From NCBI GenBank assembly GCA_029262735.1, contig JAJCYY010000102.1, forward strand, positions 1-46,566: a stretch of DNA of 46,566 nucleotides, written 5' to 3'. This DNA is from Chloroflexota bacterium. GTDB taxonomy: Bacteria; Chloroflexota; Dehalococcoidia; Lucifugimonadales; Lucifugimonadaceae. Each line of letters opens with the position of its first letter. The stretch's first letter is position 1. Under the pieces are notes generated by a model that saw only the letters and a list, made by a program, of their open reading frames with translations, made no database searches and was not told the DNA's origin. A program made the translations under genes and the position numbers. Of this stretch, positions 34,264-43,470 are shown piece by piece.

Positions 34264-34929
34264 ATGAGAGGTGGCATGAATCGGAACGATGTCCCGCCTG
34301 AAGGGTCCGAGGCAGATGGACCACTGGAGCATTCCTCGGACGGACGGACCAGGCAGCCGGTTGGCAAACAGTCTTCGCTGCCGTCCATCTCGTTTGTGCT
34401 GCTGACGCTCGCCATAGTCGCTGCTGGAGCGGGTGCGGTGGCATGGGCATTCGCACGGCCTGATTCACGCACCGTCGAGATCATCATTCCGACGCCGGGG
34501 CCGTTCGCCGTCCACGTCACCGGGGCTATCGTAAATCCCGGCGTTTACACGCTACCGCCAGGGTCACGAGTTTCTGACGCGGTCGAAGCAGCCGGAGGGC
34601 TTTCCGAGCCGTCGAGCATCAACCTTGCGGCGGTGCTCCGTGACGGGCAGCAAGTGGTTGTTTCCGGTCTTGAAACCGCATCGGGCGTGGGGCCCAATTC
34701 TGGAGATGGATCGCTGGTTGGCAGCCCGAATGACCTTTTGCTTGACTTGAACACCGCAAGCCCAACGCAACTCGAAGACCTGCCTGGCATCGGTCCTGCA
34801 CGCGCTGCGTCGATCGTCAGTTTTCGAGAACGGAACGGTCCGATTCTCTTCGTCGACGACCTGACCGCTATCGACGGCATCGGTCCTGCAACCGTCGATA
34901 CTCTGCGGTCTCTGGTCGTTCAGCAATGA
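34264..34929 (+). CDS. comEA: Competence protein ComEA (helix-hairpin-helix DNA receptor)
   Basis: This 221-residue membrane-anchored DNA-binding protein has a polar cytoplasmic N-terminus and a transmembrane helix about 40-64. An SLBB domain (VHVTGAIVNPGVYTLPPGSRVSDAVEAAGGL) is followed by C-terminal helix-hairpin-helix motifs (DLNTASPTQLEDLPGIGPARAASIVSFRE and IDGIGPATVDTL). It captures extracellular double-stranded DNA for uptake. Its stop overlaps the comEC start as ATGA, so the two are translationally coupled. The ATG at 34264 has AGGA upstream; ATG 34276 is an alternative. Confidence 0.95.
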   Translation: MRGGMNRNDVPPEGSEADGPLEHSSDGRTRQPVGKQSSLPSISFVLLTLAIVAAGAGAVAWAFARPDSRTVEIIIPTPGPFAVHVTGAIVNPGVYTLPPGSRVSDAVEAAGGLSEPSSINLAAVLRDGQQVVVSGLETASGVGPNSGDGSLVGSPNDLLLDLNTASPTQLEDLPGIGPARAASIVSFRERNGPILFVDDLTAIDGIGPATVDTLRSLVVQQ

Positions 34930-37352
34930 AGCTGGCAACCGGCGCCGCGCTGTTCGTGATCGGCGTCACCCTCGCCTTTGGCACGGGCCTGTCGATCGAC
35001 GAGCCGCTCGTTCAGGCTGTCGCAATCCTGGTGACCGCATCGCTTGTCTTCTCCGTCCTATTCCAGATCAGGAGACGAAAACGCGCTGTGATTGCGCTGG
35101 GTGCGCTGATCCTGGTGCTCGGATTCGTAAGGGGAGCCACAACGAGCAATGACGCCGGAACGGACTGGCAGAACGTTCCGGAAGACGGAGAGCAAGTGGA
35201 GTTGGCCGCCTGGCTAAACGACGATGCGAATCGTGCCGGTAACGGGGTTCGATTGAGTTTGAGAGCCCTCTCCGTGAACGGCAACGACGCAGACTTCCCG
35301 CTTACGGTCTTTGCCAGCGGACTTTCAGACCTCACCGGATCAGGTCGCACATCCAGCGGCTTTCGCTACGGCGACGTTTACGAGTTCAGCGGACGATTCT
35401 CCGCAGCGAGCGGCAAATTCGCTGAGGGCTCGGCGGGAACTGTATTCACAGGCGTAGTTTCACTCGTAAAAGCCGACCACGGCAATCCCGCTCGTCGAGC
35501 TGTCGGAAGGATTCGTGAGTGGATCTCAAACAACTTGCGCCGGACGGCAAGCGAGCCCGCTTCTGCACTCGCAAGAACAATGCTGGTGAGTGACCGAACC
35601 GGGCTGTCTGAGCAATTGAACGTGGATTTCCGCGAGTCCGGGACCTCCCACCTACTGGCGATCTCTGGGCTGCACGTCGCTCTGATCAGCGGCCTTGCAA
35701 TGGCCTTCGCAGCATCGCTATTCGGCAGACGCGGGCAGTACTACCTGCTCCTGCCATTCGCCGTCACCTGGGGCTACGCTGCGCTGGCCGGATTTTCGCC
35801 ATCGGTCACAAGAGCAGCCATCATGTTCAGTGTTGTGATACTGGCGCGTGCAGCCGGACGCCAGAACGCATCGCTCCCGGGAATCGGTTTCGCAGCCGCA
35901 GTAATGGTTGCCGTCAGTCCGGAGATCCTGCGCTCGCTATCGTTCCAACTGAGCTTCGCCGCCATCTCCGGCATCGCTCTGCTGACACCGCGAATTGTCG
36001 ACGCAGTGGACAGGCTTTTCCCCCGTCTCCGAATAAACGATCAAGACGGCAGCCGCATCGTCCATGCGATCGTCCGTGGTGCTGCTGTGTCCATTGCGGC
36101 CACTCTGGCCACGTGGCCGCTCGTCGCTGTGAACTTTGGTGGCGCACCCGTCTGGGGCGGAATTGCGACAATCGCCATGCTACCCGCCGTGCCGCTGCTG
36201 ATAGTGATCAGTGCCTTGTCAGCCCTGGCGGCCGGTGTTTCAGTTCAACTGGGAGAGGTGATTGGCTGGCCAGCCTGGCTACTCGGTGAGTACGTCGCAG
36301 AGGTCGCGAAGCTCTTCAGCGATCTGCCGCCTCGCGTCATTGACACCTCCGGCTGGAGCGCGATCAACGCCATCGCGGCTTACTCGTTGATCTTTCTTGC
36401 TTTCAGCTGGTCCACGGCCCACAAATTTATGCTCCGGACCACCAGGTGGCTCCGGTCGGTCGCTGCCGAACCGTTGTCACAGCGTTCGTTCGTTCGCTCC
36501 GGGGTGCCGCTCTGGACGGTGGCGCTGGCTGGATCTGTTGCGGCTGTAATGTGGGCTGGAGCGGTCACATCTGCAGGTAACGACGAACTTACCGTGACGT
36601 TCTTCGAGACAGATCGCGGCGACATGATCCTGGTTCGCACACCGAACGGCAACACCGCACTGATCGACGGCGGTAGAGACCCGTTTGGAGCCGTCCGTCG
36701 GCTCGACAGTGCGCTGCCGTTCTGGGACAGGTCGCTCGACCTGCTCCTTGTCACCCATCCTGACGCTGACCACATCGGCGGCCTGCGGGCTGTGGCAGAG
36801 CGCTACGACGTGACCCATATCACCGAAATTCCCGCCGCTCACGGAAGCACCGTGCACGCTGCGTGGCAGCGATACGTCGAGGACCGAGGCGGTTCGGTCT
36901 CCCTTGAAGCAGGCGCCGTAATCGCCCTGGACGATGACCTAACCCTGGAGGTGATTGCGGGTGGGAGACCGTTTCCGGACGCCACGATCAATGATGCATC
37001 TGTGGTGACGATGCTGCGCTATCGCGATATCTCACTGCTGCTCACAGGCGACATCACTGCTGTGACCGAACGCCGCCTGATCGAGTCTGGCTACGACCTT
37101 CGCGCAACCGTGCTCAAGATCCCGCACCACGGCAGCGACACTTCGTCTACACAGCCGTTTATCGATGCAGTGGAGCCGAGTGTCGCCATCATCCAGGTCG
37201 GAATGGACAACCGGTTTGGTCATCCAACGGATAGCGTAATGGCACGGCTGCGAGGAGCCGTTCCCAAAGAGAGTCTCTTTGTGACGTCTATCCACGGCGA
37301 CGTGACCGTGCGAACAGATGGCGAGAGGCTTCGGGTCAGTGCGGAGCGGTAG
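34926..37352 (+). CDS. comEC: DNA internalisation protein ComEC/Rec2
   Basis: This 808-residue polytopic channel protein carries single-stranded DNA across the cytoplasmic membrane. N-terminal helices and a DUF4131-like OB region are followed by the Competence domain (FRESGTSHLLAISGLHVALISGLAMAF, and a multi-helix core). A C-terminal metallo-beta-lactamase domain includes VTHPDADHIGGLRAVAERY and KIPHHGSDTSS, so the metal-binding HxDxDH is intact. It begins within comEA (ATGA overlap). The presence of comEA-comEC implies natural transformation capacity, although the pseudopilus genes are not in the window. Confidence 0.95.
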   Translation: MKLATGAALFVIGVTLAFGTGLSIDEPLVQAVAILVTASLVFSVLFQIRRRKRAVIALGALILVLGFVRGATTSNDAGTDWQNVPEDGEQVELAAWLNDDANRAGNGVRLSLRALSVNGNDADFPLTVFASGLSDLTGSGRTSSGFRYGDVYEFSGRFSAASGKFAEGSAGTVFTGVVSLVKADHGNPARRAVGRIREWISNNLRRTASEPASALARTMLVSDRTGLSEQLNVDFRESGTSHLLAISGLHVALISGLAMAFAASLFGRRGQYYLLLPFAVTWGYAALAGFSPSVTRAAIMFSVVILARAAGRQNASLPGIGFAAAVMVAVSPEILRSLSFQLSFAAISGIALLTPRIVDAVDRLFPRLRINDQDGSRIVHAIVRGAAVSIAATLATWPLVAVNFGGAPVWGGIATIAMLPAVPLLIVISALSALAAGVSVQLGEVIGWPAWLLGEYVAEVAKLFSDLPPRVIDTSGWSAINAIAAYSLIFLAFSWSTAHKFMLRTTRWLRSVAAEPLSQRSFVRSGVPLWTVALAGSVAAVMWAGAVTSAGNDELTVTFFETDRGDMILVRTPNGNTALIDGGRDPFGAVRRLDSALPFWDRSLDLLLVTHPDADHIGGLRAVAERYDVTHITEIPAAHGSTVHAAWQRYVEDRGGSVSLEAGAVIALDDDLTLEVIAGGRPFPDATINDASVVTMLRYRDISLLLTGDITAVTERRLIESGYDLRATVLKIPHHGSDTSSTQPFIDAVEPSVAIIQVGMDNRFGHPTDSVMARLRGAVPKESLFVTSIHGDVTVRTDGERLRVSAER

Positions 37353-37365
37353 GTTGATACTCCAA

Positions 37366-38448
37366 TCAGAAACCTCTGTTCGTTACCGGATCCGGAACAC
37401 CTTCCCAGCGCTTGTCGCCCTGAGACCGCTTCACGGCGATCACCTTGACCACATCCGGGTTGCCGAGACCGTGTAATGGCTGACCCGTCAGCACGTAAAC
37501 GGCGTTCTCGCCCCACCGCTTCGCTCCCTCCACCGTCGTCACGTCCGAACCGCCTGCGAAATGCGGAGTGATCGTAAGGTTCGGCAGCTTCAGCAGTGGG
37601 CTCTCGGCATCCAACGGCTCAATCTGGGTGACATCTATACCCGCCGCGTAGATCAAATTCGTCTCCAGCGCCTCCTGTAATCCGGCCTCGTCAACAATCG
37701 GACCCCTGGCACAGTTGATGAAAACCGCAGTTGGCTTCATCTTCCTGAAGCTATCGATATTGAAAGCGTGGTTGGTCTCGGCCGTCGCAGGTGAATGGAC
37801 AGAAATGAAATCGGAATCGCTGAGCAATGTGTCGAAGTCGACCAGTTGTACGCCGTACAGATCAGCAGTCGTCTGCGGAACATAGGGGTCGTGGGCGATT
37901 ATCCGAGCCGGACCAAAGCCGCGTGCCCTCGATGCAAATGCGCGGCCGATGTTGCCAAGTCCGTAGATTCCTACCGTGTTACCGGCAATCCGTCGCAACT
38001 TCCCCCGCACCGCATTGACCTCTTTCGGCCTGTCGCTCCACGCTCCGTCCTTAGTCGCCTCCCTCAGCTCCGGAATCTGTCGGGTGATAGATAGCAACAG
38101 GGCCATCGCATGGTCCGCGACCTCGCTCGTATTGATGCCCGGTGTATTGGTAACCGCAATTCCAAGCTCCGTTGCAGCCTCCAGGTCAACTGAATCCACT
38201 CCAACCCCGCTGCGGCCCACCATCTTCAAGTTCGGCAACGCCTCAAGCACCTTGCGAGTCGTATGCGGAACCGTTCCAACAAGCAGTACATCTGCGTCCT
38301 TCGCCGCAGCAATCACCTGCTCTTCTGTGTCACAGGAGACGTATTGAACGTCGATACCGGCCTCTGCGATCACATCGAGCGTGATTTCGCTGGGCGGGCG
38401 GTTGTTGATGGTGATGACGACTTGTCGTGATGGCATCGCTTGTTCCAT
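37366..38448 (-). CDS. D-2-hydroxyacid dehydrogenase (phosphoglycerate-dehydrogenase-like)
   Basis: This NAD-dependent dehydrogenase of about 360 residues has GRSGVGVDSVD, the nucleotide-binding VGIYGLGNIGRAFASRARGFG and the catalytic triad typical of the family: Arg in NCARGPIVDE, Glu in TQIEPLD and His in TPHFAGG. No ACT regulatory domain is present, so it is not a full SerA; glyoxylate, hydroxypyruvate or another 2-oxo acid is plausible. The open frame reaches 38580, overlapping the divergent CocE gene; ATG 38448 (or 38436) removes that overlap. The C-terminal 20 residues are a polar extension. Confidence 0.88.
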   Translation of the reverse strand: MEQAMPSRQVVITINNRPPSEITLDVIAEAGIDVQYVSCDTEEQVIAAAKDADVLLVGTVPHTTRKVLEALPNLKMVGRSGVGVDSVDLEAATELGIAVTNTPGINTSEVADHAMALLLSITRQIPELREATKDGAWSDRPKEVNAVRGKLRRIAGNTVGIYGLGNIGRAFASRARGFGPARIIAHDPYVPQTTADLYGVQLVDFDTLLSDSDFISVHSPATAETNHAFNIDSFRKMKPTAVFINCARGPIVDEAGLQEALETNLIYAAGIDVTQIEPLDAESPLLKLPNLTITPHFAGGSDVTTVEGAKRWGENAVYVLTGQPLHGLGNPDVVKVIAVKRSQGDKRWEGVPDPVTNRGF

Positions 38449-38555
38449 GTTGACTGGCGCCGGTAGATGGCGTAGAGATTCGACTGCAACAGCAGGATGC
38501 CCGCGGCCGACCTCACGCGCAAGTCTGAGTTCCGATCCATTGAAAAGAATCCGCC

Positions 38556-40271
38556 ATGCCAAATCAAACCTTCTCGCCACACTATCGCCTCCTACTTGAT
38601 CACAAAATCCCCATGCGAGACGGCGTGATCCTGTCTGCGGATATCTACCTGCCGACTACCAACGACGGCCCGTGGCCCGCGCTGCTTCTCCGTACGATCT
38701 ACAACACGAAAGAGTCGCGTTACCTGGACTGGAAGGAGAAGTTTGTTCAATCCGGCTACGCGGTCGTAATGCAGAACTGCCGGGGAAGACACGACTCGGA
38801 CGGCACATGGGAGCCATACACCTGCGAGATCCCGGATGGCTTCGACACCCATGAGTGGATCGGTCAACAGGCCTGGTGCAACGGCCGCATAGGCACCTTT
38901 GGCATGTCTTATCCCGGGTTCACCCAGACCGCGCCCGCCCTGCTGAAGTCGAAATACCTGAAGGCGCTCGTGCCCATCGCATCGCAGCAGGACAACTACG
39001 GCCATCACAGGGTCGATGGTGTGATTGCTCATGCAACAAGCCTGTTCTTCGCCAACATGATGGGCCGCGTTATGCAATACGAGGCTCTAGACCGGCTGGA
39101 CTGGGAAGCCATCTACCGCCACCTGCCAATCGTCGAAACGCTCGACCAGATTGGCAACTGTGCCTACTATCGGGGCGTAATTGAGCACGAGAAGTACGAC
39201 GAGTTCTGGTCGAGCTACTCGCTACGCGACCGCTACTCCGAAGCGGACACACCTGCGTTATTCGTCACAGGCTGGTACGACTCGCTGCTGCACGAGACGA
39301 TCACGGTATTCAACGGCTGGAAGCAGCACTCCGGGTCCGAAGAGACCCGCAACCGCACGAAGCTGCTGATCGGCCCCTGGAGCCACCAGGTTGCCCCGTG
39401 GGGCCGGATCCCGATCGGTGAAAACGGTGCCTTTGAAGACGTGGAGTTCGGCGCACATGCCGTCGGCGACATCGCCGACATTCACCTGCGCTGGTACGAC
39501 GCTCTGCTGAAGGATGTCGACACGGGAATCGACAATGAGCCGCCGGTGAAGATCTTCGTGATGGGCAGCAACGAGTGGCGGCACGAGAACGAGTATCCGC
39601 TGGCGAGAACCGAGTGGACGAAGCTCTACCTGCGAGGCGATGGCCCGCACGATGCGCAGGAGGATGCACTCGGCGGCGGTTCATTGAACTTCGATACCGC
39701 GGAGTCAGCCGAACCACCTGATCGCTTCCGCTACGACCCGGATGACCCTGTTCCTTCATGGGGAGCGCAGTACCAGACCATGGACAGGACAGGACCGCGC
39801 GACCGTCGTGAGATCGAGCGGCGAGCAGACGTACTCGTGTATACGTCGGAGCCGCTGGCCGACGAGATCGAAGTCACAGGACCGATCTCAGCGACCGTCT
39901 ACGCGTCGTCGTCAGCGGTAGACACGGACTTCACAGCAGCGCTCATAGACGTCTTTCCGGACGGACGGGCGATCATCCTGACCGAGGGCATCTGCCGCGC
40001 TAGGTTCCGTCACGGCACCGAGAACCCGGAGTTTCTGAACCCGGGTGAGGTGTACAAGTTCACGATTGACATGTGGGACACATCCAACGTCTTCCTCGCC
40101 GGCCAATCCATCCGGATTGAGGTCTCATCCAGCAACTTCCCTCGCTACAACCGCAACCTGAACACCGGGAATCCAATCGCCACAGACTCCGAAATCAGAA
40201 TCGCCCACCAGACGGTCTTCCACGACCCAGAGCGTCCATCACACGTGCTGCTGCCCGTGATTTCGTCCTGA
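38556..40271 (+). CDS. CocE/NonD family hydrolase (X-Pro dipeptidyl-peptidase S15-like)
   Basis: This 571-residue alpha/beta-hydrolase has the CocE layout. N-terminal IPMRDGVILSADIYLP and NCRGRHDSDG lead to the nucleophile elbow GMSYPG (S118), with Asp in TGWYDSLLHET and His in GPWSHQ. A C-terminal jelly-roll domain follows (VTGPISATVYASSSAVDTDFTAALIDV...IEVSSSNFPRYNRN). Known relatives cleave esters such as cocaine, acylated beta-lactam antibiotics and X-Pro peptides; the substrate here is unknown. It has no signal peptide. It is adjacent to a second CocE gene, about 100 bases upstream of the latter's start. Confidence 0.9.
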   Translation: MPNQTFSPHYRLLLDHKIPMRDGVILSADIYLPTTNDGPWPALLLRTIYNTKESRYLDWKEKFVQSGYAVVMQNCRGRHDSDGTWEPYTCEIPDGFDTHEWIGQQAWCNGRIGTFGMSYPGFTQTAPALLKSKYLKALVPIASQQDNYGHHRVDGVIAHATSLFFANMMGRVMQYEALDRLDWEAIYRHLPIVETLDQIGNCAYYRGVIEHEKYDEFWSSYSLRDRYSEADTPALFVTGWYDSLLHETITVFNGWKQHSGSEETRNRTKLLIGPWSHQVAPWGRIPIGENGAFEDVEFGAHAVGDIADIHLRWYDALLKDVDTGIDNEPPVKIFVMGSNEWRHENEYPLARTEWTKLYLRGDGPHDAQEDALGGGSLNFDTAESAEPPDRFRYDPDDPVPSWGAQYQTMDRTGPRDRREIERRADVLVYTSEPLADEIEVTGPISATVYASSSAVDTDFTAALIDVFPDGRAIILTEGICRARFRHGTENPEFLNPGEVYKFTIDMWDTSNVFLAGQSIRIEVSSSNFPRYNRNLNTGNPIATDSEIRIAHQTVFHDPERPSHVLLPVISS

Positions 40272-40373
40272 TGATTGCCGCCAGAACCGGATTCATGGCC
40301 TTCAATCAGGTGTTCGGCTAAGATCGTCCAACCGCATCCTGCACACTCGAACGATCACGAAACCCACTTACTC

Positions 40374-42299
40374 ATGTACACGGTCAACGCCAGCCACAAC
40401 GTAATGATCCACATGCGTGACGGCGTAAGGCTGGCAACCGATATCTATCGGCCAGCAGACGAAAACGGCAACCCGCTGGACGGCGACTTCCCTGTCATTC
40501 TCGGCCGCACTTCGTACGACAAGTCGAATCCGGTGATCTGGATCGATCCTGTCGCCAACTTCTTCGTGCCACGTGGCTACGTGGTACTGCTTCAAGACCT
40601 CCGTGGCCGCGGCCAATCGGAGGGCACAGGGCAGTATTTCCACACTGCCAACAGGTTCGAGGGCAAAGACGGCTACGACACCATCGAATGGGCCGCCAAT
40701 CAACCCTGGTGCAACGGCAAAGTCGGCATGGTTGGCGCATCGCACGGCGGTATCGTCCAGAACATGGCATCGCTGGAACGTCCGCCTCACCTGGCCGCGC
40801 TGTGGGTCGACGTCGCTCCAACGAACGCCTTCAAATGGGAGGCGCGGCAAGGCGGAGCGATGGGCCTTCACATGTACGGAGCGCTCTACCTCCACGGCTA
40901 CGACTCGCACGAACTGCGTGGCAACCCGGAAGCCATCGAGAAGATCGAACGTGGCGCAGAGAATTTGCGCGGTGAACTACTTCGCCTTCTAAAAGAGCCC
41001 CTGCGGCCTGGCGAGTCGCCAATCGCAGCTGTGCCGAATCTTGAGAAAATCCTGTTCCACTACTACTGCGACGGCGTCTACAACGATTTCTGGTCCCAGG
41101 AAAGCCTCGACCAGACTCCGCACTTCGCCCGGATGGCAGACATACCGGCGGTCTACTCAAGCGGCTGGTACGACCCGTTCCCGGCGGACGTGACCGAACA
41201 GTTCGCGGTCATGGCAAAGCAGAACAGCACGCCTCAGCGGCTCGTGGTCGGTCCGTGGAACCATGTGCTGATGCGAGGCAAGGGGTCGACATCGATCGGC
41301 GAGGTCGAGTTCGGAGAGCAAGCCAAATGGGGCGACGAGGTTCTCAACGCTGAGAGATTGCGCTGGTTCGACCGGTGGCTGAAGGGCGAACAGACCGGTG
41401 TTGAGGCCGATGCGCCGGTGCGGATTTTCGTCACGGGTGGAGGCTCCGGAGAAATGAACTCAGCAGGTCACATCGTGCACGGCGGCGACTGGCGTGAGGA
41501 GCAGGAGTGGCCTCTTGCCAGGGCTGTGGACACAGTCCTCTATTTACGCACAGATGGCACACTCACCCCAGAGCCCGCAGAGACCGGTGCCGAAGACGAC
41601 GGTGCCATCACGTGGACCCACGACCCGCAGAACCCCGTCCCGAGTATTGGCGCCAACGTGACCGGAATGTACGAATGGGTCTCGCTGAACGAGGGGCTGG
41701 ACGCCGCCTATGTTCCACAGCGAGCCCGAATGAAATCCCTCATCCCGGACGGCCCGTTGCATCAGAAAGAGCGCCCAGACCTGCTGTGCTGCCACGAACC
41801 GTATCCGCTGCTTAAAGACAGGCACGACGTGGTCGTATTTGAAACGGAACCACTGGTGCGACCTCTCGAAGTGACAGGAGCGCCTCGAGTTCGACTCTGG
41901 GTATCGTCAACGGCGGTTGACACAGATTTCACGGCGAAGCTGCTCGACATCTATCCAGCTTCTCCGGAATCTGGAGACTGGCCGGAGGGCTTTCACCTGC
42001 CACTCGCCGACTCGATCATCCGCGCCCGCTTCCGCGAGGGATTCGATGCAGAACGGCTCATGACACCGGGCGAGGTGTCCGAGGTCGAGATTGAGCTGCC
42101 GCCGATCTCAAATCTATTCGCAGTGGGCCACAGGATACGGATAGACATCTCGTCCTCGAACTTCCCGCGATTCGACGCGAACCCGAACACTGGTGAGCCA
42201 CTGGGCCGTCACACTCGCTTCGAAAAGGCGCAAAACACCGTTTATCTGGACGCTACGCACCCTTCAAGAGTCACATTGCCAGTCGTCGAGAGCTCGTAA
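40374..42299 (+). CDS. CocE/NonD family hydrolase, second copy
   Basis: This 641-residue paralogue has MRDGVRLATDIYRPAD, LRGRGQSEG, the elbow GASHGG (S123; His replaces the usual Tyr), Asp in SGWYDPF and His in GPWNHV. The same C-terminal jelly-roll domain follows (TGAPRVRLWVSSTAVDTDFTAKLLDIYP...IDISSSNFPRFDANPNTG). The frame begins at 40275, but ATG 40374 aligns with the homologous MRDG segment in the first copy. It differs clearly in length and core sequence, so this is an old duplication rather than a recent one. The two presumably act on different esters or amides in one catabolic unit. Confidence 0.9.
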   Translation: MYTVNASHNVMIHMRDGVRLATDIYRPADENGNPLDGDFPVILGRTSYDKSNPVIWIDPVANFFVPRGYVVLLQDLRGRGQSEGTGQYFHTANRFEGKDGYDTIEWAANQPWCNGKVGMVGASHGGIVQNMASLERPPHLAALWVDVAPTNAFKWEARQGGAMGLHMYGALYLHGYDSHELRGNPEAIEKIERGAENLRGELLRLLKEPLRPGESPIAAVPNLEKILFHYYCDGVYNDFWSQESLDQTPHFARMADIPAVYSSGWYDPFPADVTEQFAVMAKQNSTPQRLVVGPWNHVLMRGKGSTSIGEVEFGEQAKWGDEVLNAERLRWFDRWLKGEQTGVEADAPVRIFVTGGGSGEMNSAGHIVHGGDWREEQEWPLARAVDTVLYLRTDGTLTPEPAETGAEDDGAITWTHDPQNPVPSIGANVTGMYEWVSLNEGLDAAYVPQRARMKSLIPDGPLHQKERPDLLCCHEPYPLLKDRHDVVVFETEPLVRPLEVTGAPRVRLWVSSTAVDTDFTAKLLDIYPASPESGDWPEGFHLPLADSIIRARFREGFDAERLMTPGEVSEVEIELPPISNLFAVGHRIRIDISSSNFPRFDANPNTGEPLGRHTRFEKAQNTVYLDATHPSRVTLPVVESS

Positions 42300-42350
42300 C
42301 CCGTCGAGTTGGCGCGTCCGATTCACGAAGAAAGAAAAACTCAGCTTATT

Positions 42351-42401
42351 GCGAGGCCGGACCTGCACGTGAGGAGACAATTCACGTCGGCCCGGCCTCG
42401 C
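42351..42401. terminator. Long hairpin between CocE and receiver genes (candidate terminator)
   Basis: GCGAGGCCGG (42351-42360) pairs exactly with CCGGCCTCGC (42392-42401), and inside it ACGTGA pairs with TCACGT. It lies in the convergent gap after the second CocE gene and after the receiver gene. On the minus strand it is followed about 11 bases later by TTTTTCTTTCTT, so it could end the receiver transcript; on the plus strand no T-run follows. Confidence 0.5.
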
Positions 42402-42490
42402 TGGCCGGATGAGGAGACCGGCACAAAGGCCGGGAGATACCAGGCTGACCGCGCCCCCTCGAACGCATGCCGCCCAAAGCACAGCTGCTG

Positions 42491-42886
42491 CTATTTGGCC
42501 GGGCTAGCCGCAACAAGCGCTCGTTCTGTATCTGGCACAGTCTCCACGGTACGGAAGAGTTTTCTTAATAGCCCGGTTGCTCCGTAGGCACACGCCCGGG
42601 CGAGTTCTGTTTCGAACTCTGCAGAACAAGCCACCAACACCGGTATGAGCCCCGTCGATGGCTCTTCAGAGATCTCCCTGATCCGCCCTGCAGCCATTGC
42701 CGGGTCGCAGTCGATGTCGACCACGAACAAGCCTGTCTCCAGCTGCTGGGGCTGACCGTGGGATCTCCTTGCATCTTTGAGCTCGGAATCAGATACGGCA
42801 CTGATCACATGGCCGCGTCCGCGCAACGCTGTCTCCAACTGCATTGCTGTCTCCCTGCAGTGCGAAACCACGCTGATCACGGCCAT
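42491..42886 (-). CDS. Atypical response-regulator receiver-like protein
   Basis: This 131-residue single-domain protein has a CheY-like pattern. It starts ISVVSHCRE, where normal receivers have paired acids, so the metal pocket is missing its first acidic pair. The VVDID strand supplies the candidate phospho-acceptor D57 (or D59). The strand IPVLVACSA carries Ser at the Thr/Ser position, and the end ACAYGATGLLRKLF keeps a lysine. There is no output domain. It may be a pseudo-receiver that binds partners without phosphorylation. A strong hairpin lies in its leader at 42921-42975. No kinase is adjacent. Confidence 0.65.
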   Translation of the reverse strand: MAVISVVSHCRETAMQLETALRGRGHVISAVSDSELKDARRSHGQPQQLETGLFVVDIDCDPAMAAGRIREISEEPSTGLIPVLVACSAEFETELARACAYGATGLLRKLFRTVETVPDTERALVAASPAK

Positions 42887-42920
42887 GTTCAGTCCACCTT
42901 CTGCTCTCTAAACAATCCGC

Positions 42921-42975
42921 TCCGACGCCGAGCCTGAGCACCATGAAACCGGAGCAAGGTCAGGTCGGTGTCGGA
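42921..42975. repeat. 16-bp bulged hairpin upstream of the receiver gene
   Basis: Bases 42921-42931 pair with 42965-42975 (11 pairs, one G-T wobble). After a single bulged G, CCTGA (42933-42937) pairs with TCAGG (42960-42964). The loop is 22 bases. It lies 35 bases upstream of the receiver start codon on the minus strand, so it may be a 5'-UTR regulatory structure. No T-run follows on either strand. Confidence 0.5.
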
Positions 42976-43336
42976 TGCATGTGAGAGTTGTCTAGGAAAA
43001 CGGTCCTCACACACGATGCACCGAATTGGTCAGTTCTCAAACGACGCTCCAACAAAGCGTGGGAAAAGGGCCGGTTAACGAGTTACCTGATTTGCGCGTT
43101 CCCCGACCGCCTTCTGGCAAGTGCCGACCATCCACCGTCGAGATGTGAAACTGTCACCGCAGGGACACCTTCCGGTGCCCCCATTGTGACTTGCCTGCCA
43201 CTAGCGTTAAACATGCCTCGAACGTGCAGCTACCTTTGAAAATAAGCGGGGTGCGGGCGGTTGCGACGGTGCTGGCTTCGAGGCCATATACGTAGAGACG
43301 GCTGTGAGCCCGGTCAAAAAGCTGTCTGTGGTAGAT

Positions 43337-43374
43337 GCGAAGGTCGCAGTGACTGTTAACTGCGACCTTTTCGC
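43337..43374 (+). terminator. Stem-loop with short T-run, candidate terminator
   Basis: AGGTCGCAGT (43341-43350) pairs perfectly with ACTGCGACCT (43359-43368) over a loop of 8 bases. The stem can be extended through GCGA/TCGC with a small bulge. TTTT follows. No coding gene lies upstream on this strand, so it may end a non-coding transcript or shield the cysteine leader from readthrough. Confidence 0.5.
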
Positions 43375-43464
43375 GTGTCCGAAAGTCGCCATTCTCCAGA
43401 CACGCAAACGTTCTCGAACCTGACGCCCCACCCAGCCCATCTAACCATCAGTTGACGACAAGAG

Positions 43465-43470
43465 TAATAT
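43465..43470 (+). promoter_or_regulatory. -10 element of the cysteine leader transcript
   Basis: TAATAT lies 11 bases before the leader ATG at 43482. Transcription would begin at about 43476-43480, leaving a 5' UTR of only a few bases, so the leader mRNA is nearly or fully leaderless. No good -35 hexamer is present at the right distance. Confidence 0.5.

Noticed and set aside
42921..42975. SAM-I-like riboswitch (loop CATGAAACCGG)
   Set aside because: Only a loose resemblance to GAAACCCGGCAACC; the multi-stem SAM-I layout is missing and the downstream gene is not a sulfur gene on that strand.
42988..43239. 83-codon plus-strand frame in the non-coding region
   Set aside because: No ribosome site, no recognisable motif, and composition like non-coding DNA.
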